Positions 31,387-41,900 of a DNA stretch of 64,000 bases are shown piece by piece. The first letter of the stretch is position 1. The number at the start of each line of letters is the position of its first letter. The stretch is from Paraspadella gotoi (Eukaryota > Chaetognatha): the NCBI GenBank assembly GCA_051294375.1, contig CM119270.1, forward strand, positions 9,239,530-9,303,529. Direction: 5' to 3'. The position numbers were made by a program, and so were the translations under genes. The notes beneath the pieces were generated by a model, which worked only from the letters and a program-made list of their open reading frames with translations, was not told the DNA's origin and searched no databases.

Positions 31387-34300
31387 AGAGAAAGAAAGAA
31401 AGAACCAGTGAAAAAATCCTTTAGCATTGTGGAACTGTATAAGCAATAATAATAATAAAGTTTAAATTGATGAATATTAGTGAAATTTAACCATTAATCT
31501 ACTTAATAATTAGTGATGAGTGAAATAGAAATTTGGAAATTTGAAAGGATAGATTTTGATGAAATGAGTTAAAAACACAAAATATTTTTCAAAATTCACT
31601 TTAACGCTGATGAAGACTAGAAATAAAGGCAGAAACAATGTCTGTTTTTACAATAATAAAACAAAAATCGTCAAATTTTGCTCTAATTATCTCACAATGA
31701 AAAAGAAAGGATTTAATATCATAATGCGATTTAAAAAAGTTTTTTGACGATTTTTACATGTTTACAATTCATTATTTGTTTTGTAAAATACTTGTTCGGA
31801 GCAAGATTCAATTCTGTGGCATTTGAAATTGATCCTATGCCATCATGACTTTAAAAAGCTGAGGTGATTCATTAGGAAGCTGCGCTTTCTTTCCGGAAAA
31901 GTGGCGTGAGGGAAGGGACGATGCCGAAGGACCTCGATGCTCTACTTTTTTTTAATCATTAAAAAAAAAGTTTGAGCTCCATGCTTTAACCGGGCCTGGC
32001 GTTTTGTCGCGTTCGCCGGTCCAAATAGAGGTTTTGACAAGACTGACTTAAATATTAACTATAAGAACAAGTTGTATTCCCTAAAATCATGGCATAGTTA
32101 AGTTTGTACAAATACGGTTTTTTCAGATGGGGGAGGGAGAAAAGTTAAACGCAGTAAGTGATTCTAAAATAAACTAAAAATCCTATTACAAAGATTACAA
32201 AAAAAACTTTTCATAATGACAGGCCGACAAAAACAGGGCCAAGATAAATATTTTTCTTTTCACTCCATTTTCTATAAAGATCGAAAGTGGTTCAAGTTTT
32301 TCTTTAGGTGAGAGAGAGAGAGAAGAGATAGAAAAAGGTGGCAACAAAAGAACTTGAGAAAGGAAGAGATATTGGAAGTTGATGTGAAATAAGTTCAACC
32401 TCTGCTGAAGTAACTCAAGTTTGTCTATCTACGAATCGCGCATCCCGCCAAGACTCAGAGGAAGAAAAATCGCGTGAACAGACAACCGACTGCCTCAACC
32501 GTCAGGTAAGAGAGGGCTGCTTTGACAGGTACAGGCAGGCTCAATGGACATTTTGGATCCAAACAAACCAGACCTAGATATCACTTTCCTCAATAGCCAA
32601 TGACTAATCCATGATCCAAACAGGGCATGACTTTCCATTTAATCCTATGAGGGGGTCAGCTGCTATTTTTGAAGCTCTTTTTTATCTTAAATTTTACTTT
32701 CTTTTCAACTTATTGTAATTCTCTCTATCTGTTTCAAGCTATTTCATGGTTTCATTTTCCCACTAATTTTTATTTTGTTAATTGATAATTTTAATTTTTA
32801 GTCAATTAAATTTATTTATTGTTATATATTATTCAATTTTAAAAATATCCAAACAAATTTTTGCTTTATTCTTAAAATGACTTTATTTCATTTTCCTTCA
32901 CTTTCCTATTTCTCTCTATTTCTCCTCTCCTTCAACTTAAGCTGTCTTCACCTCTAGCCAATGTCCTTTCCCCAGTTTCTTTGTTGAGCAACCTATATCG
33001 CTCGCTTTTTTCTCTCTCTCCTTTTGTCTCTCTCTCTCTCTCTCTTCTCTCTTTTACCTTGCATAATATTTTATTGTACTGTACCTCCCTACTCTGTGTT
33101 GGCAGTCATAAATTCACTCTTTCTATTGCCCTTTGTTCTAAAAAATTTTATCATTTTTATTCGTTTTTTTTATTAAAAGGTTAATTTTTAACAACTACTT
33201 CGCGGTTTTTGTGGACTTAACTTCCGGTTTATTTTGAAGCTTACTTCTGTTGACACAGATGTCCTGTTTTCAAAAATAAACACTCTATAAATAGTTACTT
33301 AAGTTTTTGAAGGGTTACAAGCCACTTTTTAGTAAAAAATTAGCAAAACGGAAAAATCATTAGATTTTATGGGGGAAAAAAATTTCACTAGACACGAGGT
33401 TTGCGCTAATTGACTTTGACGCTTCATTGGGTTGATACGCGGTAACATTTTTTTTTCCAGATTTGAGTTTAAAACTTATCCAATGTTCATAAATAACGGG
33501 AAACCGAACGAGTGAGAACTTGGGAACAATTTTTGATACTGGGGAGGTCTAATGAGCAATTGGTGTTCAAATAGTCCATTTCCACTTGGACGATTCCATC
33601 AAACTTCATATCCAGCTTAATCACACACTTCCCTTCCCACACACAAAAAATTATTCAAATCCATCCATCCAATCACGAGTAATTGGTGTTTTTTGCTAAG
33701 GTGGGACGGACGAATAGATGGACGGACGGATGGACGGACAGACGGATGGATGGACGGACGGACGGACGGACGGACGGACGGACGGACGGACAGACGGACA
33801 GACAGACAGACAGACAGATGGACGGACAACATTTTTTTTCATAATTTATCATAATTCGATGTTATGACATGATATAAGTTATTGCCCGACAATATTGAGG
33901 GGGCAGACTTACGGACCGACAAAGTGAATTATAGAGTCGGGATCTGCTGATAAGCAGATTCGACTAAAAATTTGAGTAGTGGAGAAAAATAAATAAGGCA
34001 AACAGCGTAAGACGGATTTTATAAAATTAACTTTAGTTAATCTCTTCAGCGCTCTTTCTCGTATTGTCTCGCTCTCTCCATATCTTCCTCTTATCAATTC
34101 AATCTTCAATTAGTGTTTGTCGTCTGCAGATTATCTCGTTGTCAAACCTTTTTTTTAACATCTCTCCCTTTTCATTTTTTATTTCATTTTTTAAAACCGC
34201 CATTTTCAAAGCTTCGACTGAGATTTTTTTTTTTCATTTCCTTCAACATGAGTTTGACGAGTAAAATCTCTCGGCTTCCTGTCGCAATAAGAAGATGAAG

Positions 34301-37300
34301 AAGAATTTTAAAGGATGTGAATAAAAATATAAAGAGAAAAAGTGGAAAAAAATTGCAATAAGTTCGGAGAAGCCTCTCCTGACCAAAAGAATATATCCGT
34401 TTCCTTTGATGAAATTGAAACACTATGTTGGTCCGTCAGTCCGCCCCCTCAATCTTGTCGGGTATTCACTTATATCATGTCAGAACATCGAATTATGATA
34501 AATTATGCAAAAATAACGATGTCCGTCCGTCCGTCCGTCCGTCTGTCTGTCTGTCCGTCCGTCCCACCTTAGCAAAAAACTCCAATTACTTGTGATTAGA
34601 TGGATGGATTGGAATGAAATTTTGTGTGTGGGTAGGAAAATGTGTGATTGAGCTGGATATGAAGTTTCGATGGAATCGTGCGAGTGAAAATGAGTTTAAA
34701 TGGAAAAAACAAAAAACCTGTTTCGCTAATTGATTAATGATTATGCTTCTTTTTCTTTTTATATTAAATGTAAATGCAAGATGTATTAATTAATCAAATA
34801 ATTAATCAGTTAATTAATCAATTAGTCAATTAATTAATAAATAATTAATTGATCAATCAATTATTCAATAAATCAATTTATTTATAAATTAATCTATTAT
34901 TTAGTCAATCAATCAATAAATTAATAATAAAATTATTATTTTAGTTTATATAGTTTGTATTAATTAATTACCGCTAATGATCGTGGGCAGATCCGAAATT
35001 GTTTGCTCAAACTTGTTATGAAAGTAGGAATGTGAAAAGGGAATGGAATTTTAGGCCGAGAAATATTATTTACATTTTTGTAATTCCCAGAATTCTCTCT
35101 CTCAATCTTCACTCTTCGATAAGCACATTCAAACAAAAAACATTTTTCACCTTCCTTTTTTGTGATTATTTAATTTTGTTTGTAAAAATAATTACTAGTA
35201 CATATACTACTTATTTCTACTATACTTCAGTTGAATCCCCTTTTTTACTATAACCTGACCCTCACCTCGGCATAAAGGTCAGGCGCCCTGTTTTTGTCTG
35301 TGTCCTCTTCCTCTTCCTCCTCCCGAGGCCGACGATCAGAAGTTTCCTTTTGACGCACGAAGTTGGCTACCTGAAGAAAATCCATGACACCAACCAATGT
35401 AATGAAGCAAGCATTCAATAACATTTCATTTCGTTTATTCAAACAAATAAAAAAGAATCGAAACGTAAAAGGTTTTTTTTTAATTAATATTGCCGTCCAT
35501 TAATAAATAATAGTTAATCAAACCTACTTGACACTTGTAGCAAGAAGGCGAGCCTCCTTCCACGGCCACGACTCCGAAGCTTCCGGTTTTGCTACCGAGG
35601 CGACTTCCGGGTTTGTGCTTATACTCACAGCAAGCGCTTAGACGGGAAACCTTTTAAAAAATGATAAAAAAAACGTTGGTTCTCACACCAAAAATATCAC
35701 CTCTGAAAACTTATCGATGCCAAACACAACTGCAAAAAAAATTCATTTTTTTTTCTTCACGTTGATTCGAAGAAGTAGTATTTTAATGCCACTACTACTA
35801 CTATTGCTTTTGTCACGAAGTTTGATACCACTGTTTTAATAATAAGTGCATGTTAAAACCTCGCCATTCCTCACCTGCAGACCGGAGACGTAAAATGTAA
35901 GGCTGAAGGGAAATCCGCGATGTCTCCGCGAGACAAAGACGAATTCCTCGCCGGCGGCCAGTTTGTCATTGAAGACCGGAAGGGCGTTGCCGCCGCAATG
36001 TTGCTGCATCACCATAACCTCCTGACGAGGATCTTCAGCCTCGAAGGCTAACTTGATGCGGGGGCTGTGGAGGGGGGGAGAGAAGGATGGAGATAAAGAC
36101 ATGGTAGGGCGAGGTGAGCTTAGACCTTCAGCAGTTTGATTTGTATAGTCTCCAAATAAAACAAATCGTTGTCACTAAACGAATCAAACTTATTCCTGCA
36201 AAGTCTCCAACTCTTACCCGAAATATTTCATGGTGACTTTACAAAGTGAATGCGGAGGTAGAGGCTGCGGACGCGGCGGCGTCGATGGATGCAGCGTCGC
36301 CGGGGTGCCGCGCGTTGACGATCGAGGACTGCGCGCCGATCCGGCGTCGGCGAAACGCGGACTGCGCGCCGACGACTGGAATCAGCCGCTTGGCGCGTGC
36401 GACGAGCGCGGTTGGCTGATGGACGGCGCGATGGCGGGAAGCTGAGGATCGAAAATCATTTTAAAATAAATCAATTCACATATACATTAAGGCGTAGTAA
36501 AATTTCTATATTTAACTTTAATTAAAATTCTAAAAGTGAGGAACGAACAACATTATACTAATAAACATTTATGTAATAAAAAAATTTATAATAAATTTTA
36601 CAATTTACGCAGTAGGCCATATTTATACTAGTACTAATCCAATAAATGTTAAAATTTAAAAATAGTTTTTTCTAAGATTTTTTTACAGATTTGAATTCGT
36701 CATAAAAAGTTGATAAAAAAGAAATATAACCTCTTTTAGAAAGATTCCTTCATTAAGTGGGTCAAAAATTAGAAAAAGCTGTATATTAAGTTGAAAATTA
36801 ACTTTTTATATATTAAATATAGTTTTTTAAATTTTTAACCCACTTAATAAAAGATTTTCAAAATGACTTATATTTTCTTTTATCAACTTTTTGACGAGGA
36901 ATTCAAATCTGCAATCAAAATTAAGAAAAGCTTATTTTGAAATTTTTCGATTTTATAAAGATAGTACTATATATAAATATAGCCTACTGCGAAAATTTGA
37001 AGAACATAAAATTAATTTTTTTAATAAATTAATGTTTACTGATGGTATGTTGTTCATAATTGACATTATAAAATTTTTGTGTGTAACTTTCACTACGCCT
37101 TAATATACATGATTAGGAGAAAAATAGTTTTGATGAGAGATGCCCCCCTTTCTTATTTTATTCATTGTTTTTCCCATTTTCATTGTACTATGATTTTCCT
37201 TTACTTTAGTGTGCTTTCATACCCTTTTCGTATATGGTTTTCTTTTACTTTTAGTTAAATAGTTTACCAGACATGTCTCTAAACTTTAAAGTAAATATAT

Positions 37301-39416
37301 TCAACAAGTTTTGGCTTAAGTTACATTTTTCATCTGCAATTAACTGTCATCAAAAACAAGATAGTGGAAGAGACAACACGTAAACATAAACATGCCTACA
37401 ATTATTACAACCTTTTCATCACTAAACAGTGACTAATTGACTATTGACTATTCAGTTAAATTTTATTCACCCTGGCGGCGTTGGAACGAAATACGGTGAA
37501 GAGGTGATGTCTTCCTGACGCAGGTTGGCGTTGGAGTGTCTAAGATTGGCGTTTGAGCCGCGAATGTTGGTGTAGGAGTGGGAAGGACCGAAGTCCCGAT
37601 CTTCCGCGATGCGATGTGAGGTGGGTCGAACTGGAGTCCCGTCGGCGTCTATGTACACGTGGGTCTTCGCTCGTTCCTGATTTATTGATATTGTGCTTAA
37701 AATATTAATGTCATACCTTGAATACTGTACGACGGCTCGTTGGTCTAGAGGTATGATTCTCGCTTCGGGTGCGAGAGGTCCCGGGTTCGAATCCCGGACG
37801 AGCCCGAGTCCAATTATTTTCCATTTTCTTTTATATTGTATACTTCTACTAGCCTGCTGTTCGTATTGAGTATCGTAACACTCGAGACACGAACAGCTTG
37901 AAGAGGGAAAATTGGGGCAGTTGACGCCGGCAACGCCGCCACCTGACGGAGTTTTCGTCGACCTGGAAAAGAGCGACATCTAATTTGCATAATTCAGCAA
38001 TGTCATTGGTTTAGGGCTTATTTTTTCCGTATTCAACGAAGGAAAAAAATTTCTGGAGGATTAAAATCACGTTATCTTCATTCACAAGTAATTATATTTA
38101 ATAGAATAAAACAATTTTAATTCTAATTTTAGATTGTAAAATTAGATTTTAAAAACGATCCGTCAACTTACCCCGCGGGCGAGGACCGAGAATTGGACCG
38201 AGAGGGCGAGCGACGGTCGGGGGCTGAGGTCGGCCGAAGAGACGAATTTCCGCCTGATGAAAACGAAACTGCTATTGATGAATCATTGCATCAATCAAAG
38301 GAAACAAAACACTAGCTAATGAATTTACTGATACATTACCTCTCGGCGTTAGGCCCCCTTGCGACGCGTGGAGAACATAGGGTAAGTTTCGAGGCGCGGC
38401 CGTCCTTTTTGGTAAAGACTTGGTGAGAGCGGTAGAGAGAATGTTCTCGCTGAGCGTGAAATTCAATTAGACAAAAGAGTAAACAAAAATGACATTTCAG
38501 TTTTATCATATCAACCGATCTCAATGTTAATCTCGCCAGACGGGCTTAGAAAAATTCTTCAAAAATCTTAAAACTAACTTTGAAAAATTTTTAAAAAATC
38601 TTAAAAAGTAATTTTTAAAAATCTTAAAAAATCTTAAAAAATATTTTAGGACTTTTTATATAAATTTTGCTCACCTATGGATAAAATTATCAATTGAATT
38701 TACTTATTTGGATGTATTTGAAAAATTTTGCATAGGTCCTCATGTTTGATTTATTTGTCCGTTTTTTACTATTCTCCTTTTCGCTATAGCTTTTTCGCTA
38801 TTTTTTGTCTCTTAGGTTTGGCTTATTGTCTTTTATCTTCTGATTTTGTTGTGCTTAAATATATATATATGCAAGTTTTAAAGGGACCTGTTGACGTCGA
38901 TCCTCGACAACTTTAACCGCCGAACGTTCTCGATCTTTTCTACTCTCTTCCAGTTTCCTCTGGATGCCGGACTGACGGTTTCGTTCCATATCCAGGTGCG
39001 TTGCACGATCGCTTGGGCCACCATTTCTTCCACTCTTCTTTTGTGATCCCGTCTAAAGGGGATTGATTGAATGATTGATTGATTGATTTTATTATTATAT
39101 AATATTATTTGGTGATTTTGAATATAAGCTTACATTAAAATAATTTAATAAAAATTATTTTATTGTTCAGTTAGTTTGCGTATAAGAATGTAAAAAATTC
39201 CAAACTCAATACACCAAGGATTAGTTTATTGTCCAATTTTCAGGACCTGGCGATATTGAGTCTGTACGTGCGCTCGTCGACAATGGCGCCAGTTCTGGTG
39301 ACCAGACCCGTTCTCTTCAAGTGACGCCTGATTCGAGGATTGCTGAAATATCCGGCCAAGTTAGGATCCGTCAGGCTGCAGTAGTTGTTGATGGGACTCG
39401 AATCTCGCAGCATCAT
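25624..39416 (-). CDS. ERICH3: Glutamate-rich protein 3 (ERICH3), DUF4590 family
   Basis: Minus-strand exons: 39416-39247, 39052-38888, 38449-38340, 38253-38172, 37962-37854, 37676-37471, 36361-36218, 36064-35875, 35650-35528, 35370-35266, 29338-29239, 28102-27876, 27571-27421, 27156-27024, 26951-26506, 26362-26142, 26058-25953, 25844-25624. All joins keep frame; about 1,002 aa (human about 1,530). The N-terminus matches the family (LAGYFSNPRIRRHLKRTGLV). The DUF4590 core is clear: MQQHCGGNALPVF, FVSRRHRGFPFSLTFYV, RLSACCEYKHKPGSRLGSK, SPSCYKCQ. The tail is acidic, with poly-Gly and poly-Asp runs. ERICH3 is a ciliary protein. Weak points: the acceptor of exon 36361-36218 lies inside GC-rich open sequence, a GC donor is used after 37854, and exon 39052-38888 has a frame anomaly. 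Confidence 0.88.
25876..25950. repeat. (CT)n tract abutting an ERICH3 donor
   Basis: CT on plus, (GA)n in the transcript. It continues the 5' splice site gtgagagag of exon 26058-25953 without a break and fills most of the 108-nt intron. Confidence 0.97.
26418..26502. repeat. (GA)n tract in a short ERICH3 intron
   Basis: GA on plus, (CT)n in the transcript, beginning right at the donor of exon 26951-26506 and filling most of that intron. Confidence 0.95.
32422..32577 (+). other. Short coding-like frame inside the inverted-repeat element
   Basis: A 52-codon open stretch with balanced composition (segments NRASRQDSEEEKSREQTTD and REGCFDRYRQAQWTFW) ending at TAG. It also holds a donor-like cag|gtaaga after CLNRQ. 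It could be a decayed piece of an element-encoded protein or a chance frame. I do not recognise it. Confidence 0.2.
33706..33825. repeat. (GGAC)n-type tetranucleotide array
   Basis: Repeats of gacgga and cagacaga flanked by element sequence; an inverted counterpart lies at 34519-34565. Confidence 0.93.
34519..34565. repeat. (CGTC)n-type array, inverse of 33706-33825
   Basis: Short array of ccgt and ctgt units at the matching place in the opposite arm of the inverted-repeat element. Confidence 0.92.
36482..37115. mobile_element. 0.63-kb near-palindromic element (foldback MITE-like)
   Basis: The two halves are imperfect inverted copies meeting near 36,800. The ends carry attaaggcgtagt (left) and actacgccttaat (right). 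Internally, acagatttgaattcgtcata pairs with the inverse of gacgaggaattcaaatctgc, and cattaagtgggtcaaaaatt with the inverse of aatttttaacccacttaata. AT-rich, no ORF, inside an ERICH3 intron. TA dinucleotides flank the ends, which would fit a Tc1/mariner-type target site, but this is not certain. Confidence 0.8.
37734..37805 (+). tRNA. tRNA-Pro (anticodon CGG)
   Basis: A complete 72-nt cloverleaf. The acceptor stem GGCTCGT pairs with ACGAGCC. The A box (tggtctagagg) and B box (ggttcgaatcc) are intact. The anticodon stem CTCGC/GCGAG encloses the loop ttcgggt, giving anticodon CGG. A T-run at 37817-37820 fits a Pol III terminator. It lies on the opposite strand inside the ERICH3 intron between exons 37962-37854 and 37676-37471. 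Confidence 0.95.
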
Positions 39417-41900
39417 TGTATTTTTCTGGTTTTATTTTTTCTTAAGAATTACTGTTTCGATTTTTAATCTCGTCCACGACGGAGAAAATGATTAAATATA
39501 TAAATATCCTTAATTAAAATATAAGACATTTCATTCGCAATATTCACAGATTATAAATTAAAATTTTCAACTGCAATTTCTCTCTTTTCGTGGTCTCAAT
39601 GAAAATCAAAACATAGTTTTCCAACGCAATTCTTACGATCCGTTTTCTTTTATGGTTTTTTTTGTAAGTAAGTAATCCAAAAAAATGTATGATAACAGCG
39701 AAAGAAATTAAACTTCTTCGCGTCCCCCACGACGGAGCGTCTGTTCTCATTTTTTTCGTGTCTCTATAAAAACAGACGGACGTTGCTAAGGACGATCTTC
39801 TTTTACGACCAATAACGATTCTTTGTTTGAGAATTGCGTGATTGTCCTCGGATAGGTTGACCAATGATAAAGCGATCGCATTGAATGTAGGTTGCTGACG
39901 TCGTCGGGACACGAGATACATCGTCAACCTTTATAATTTACAAACATAAAGAACGCCTATTTATAGTAAGTGTTTGAGATATAAATTAAAAATAGTATCT
40001 ATTAGTTTGAAATTTTATAATATTAATTCGAATTCTCATTTATTATGAATATAAAAATTATTTCCAATGCCTTTACATTTTTCGGGGTTTTCGTCATCAT
40101 TCTCGTCACGCTTTGGGGGTCAACTCCGTTAACCTTTAAGCTACAACCCGCTTATACAGATTTATGTCTCCAACACGAGACTAACAGGGAGTATGAGGCT
40201 GACAGAGTAGGCACCGTTCCTCCATGCTCATAAAACGACTGTTTCGTCTTGGTTTGCTAAGTTAAATTAATTATATAAAAATTTTAATCTTCGATGATAA
40301 TAATAAAACATGTCATTGAAATTACCAAATATAAATAGCAAAGCCAATTTTATAAAAGAATGCGATGCTCTTTTTGTCACCAAACCATTTAAAGTTTAGC
40401 AGATCCCTGGTGATCGAATATTAAAGTAAACGACCGAAGAGCACAAGCGACCAAAATCTCATTTACATATTGTCGTTAGAGACAAATATGAGGTAGTATT
40501 TTAATTACAAAGATCAATTGTTTTTTAACTATTAAAGGCCAAGAGAAAAATTAAAGATTTTGGATTTTAAAATAAATTACAAGTTTAAAGCTTTTAATTA
40601 TGGTTTTAAACTCTTTGATATCGAGGCATAATGTTTTTCTACGCGAATCATCCCAAGGTGTTGATACAATATGATAGAACAAGTCTGATCGAGCTTTCAA
40701 TAACTCTGGTTTCTCTTCAGAGCGAACAAATCTTTCGCCTTTTACTAAAGATTTCCGTGGAGAGGAACACTCAAAGAGTGTTTCTTTATTTATCTCAGCC
40801 CGAGCAAAGCTCGGGAAATGTCGACCCGGTGTTCTGAATGTCGTTATTGAATTATTATCTTATCTTAATTCGCCTATGAATCATAGGTTCAATGATTATG
40901 ACTTATCTTTTTCCTGATCATACCGAACGAATAAAGCTTTTAGCAGGAAGGTTTGTATTTAATTTTAAAACATCCAATGCCAGCGAGATAAAAACATTTC
41001 GAGGAACAAACAAATCGTTATAAATTTTTATTTAAAAAAGTGGTTAACAAATTTTAAAATTGCGTACTAATTGTGATGAACAACCATCAGAAGAAAAATG
41101 ATTTGAGATTTTGATGTTCGACGGTAATTTCAAAAGTTTTCAACATTTTCCTAATTTGTTGAGCTTTTTTTTTTTCAGTACGTGAAGCAGGACTTTCAGA
41201 TATGTGTGTGAGTTGTGTGTATATTGACGATTGACTTAACATGGTAAAACAACGACATATTCATAAGGAGGAAAAAGAAAATAGCTTCATCGGTGATTAA
41301 AAAAAAGAGGTAAAAACAATTTTTCTTAAGCTGATTGTTATGATTGAAACGTTAAGGTACGATCACAATCATAAAAAGGCACAAAATTCACTATAAATAT
41401 GTAAAGCATAGGACAATGGGATTACCAGGAAACCCGATTAAAATGGTTAGATAAACATATCTAAGGGATTCGAGGCTTTTATTTGATGTCAATACAGGGA
41501 AAATGACAATATTAGGAAGCCAACAGTACCAACATAACGGGCCGAGAAATTTCAATAATTTTAAAATTTTTCACTGTGATCAAGGCGAAGTATCAAAGTT
41601 ATAACAACAAAAAAACATTGAATGGTTTTAAACAGTAAAAGTGTTATACTACTGTCCATAAAAGTTTTTAGGGTAAAATAGACATTTGTACGTAAATTAT
41701 CTTTTATCACATATTTAATTTCCCATGTCTTTTGAATCCATTTCCATGAGCCTAATCCCTTCCATTTCCCTTCCCAAAGGAACGAAAATTGCGACTGAAA
41801 AAGTCTTCAAATGGTTAAGGATTTTTAAATGCCCAGAAACAATATATAAGCGGTTACTAAACTTAATTATCTCGTTACTAAAACTTGACGAGTAAATATT
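39417..41900. other. Interval upstream of ERICH3 and downstream of the MKP gene
   Basis: AT-rich, no supported exon. It contains the ERICH3 promoter side (39.4-39.9 kb), a short hairpin (cccgag…ctcggg, 40800-40816), and small plus-strand frames at 40045-40233 and 40631-40837 without coding support. The first of these frames starts with a hydrophobic segment resembling a signal peptide. Confidence 0.5.
39781..39794 (-). promoter_or_regulatory. X-box-like site upstream of ERICH3
   Basis: Minus-strand TCGTCCTTAGCAAC fits 12 of 14 positions of the RFX X-box consensus RYYNYYWTRRNRAC, with an intact right half (AGCAAC). It lies about 365 nt upstream of the ERICH3 start. RFX factors drive ciliary genes, so the placement is sensible, but a 12/14 match can occur by chance. 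Confidence 0.25.

Larger units (their letters stand above)
29374..35024. mobile_element. 5.6-kb inverted-repeat (foldback-type) element inside an ERICH3 intron
   Basis: The left arm (about 29374-29950) and right arm (about 34570-35024) are diverged inverted copies of each other. For example, agcaaacaatgtcggatctg at 29400 matches in inverse near 35000, and cgattccatcgaaactt at 29830 matches in inverse near 34670. Both arms contain an AT-rich taattaat block in the middle. A second left-type copy (33560-33922) pairs with 34428-34770. The interior has no long ORF. The element occupies nearly all of the 5.9-kb intron between exons 35370-35266 and 29338-29239. No transposase or target duplication could be fixed. 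Confidence 0.65.

Noticed and set aside
33706-33825. Regular short repeats resembling a CRISPR array
   Set aside because: Pure tetranucleotide repeat without spacers, in a eukaryotic intron.
39544-39927. 127-codon minus frame upstream of ERICH3
   Set aside because: AT-rich composition and no family resemblance; more likely leader or promoter sequence.
40045-40233. 62-codon plus frame with a hydrophobic N-terminus
   Set aside because: Could be a small secreted peptide, but it has no codon bias, family match or transcript signal. Kept only as a note.
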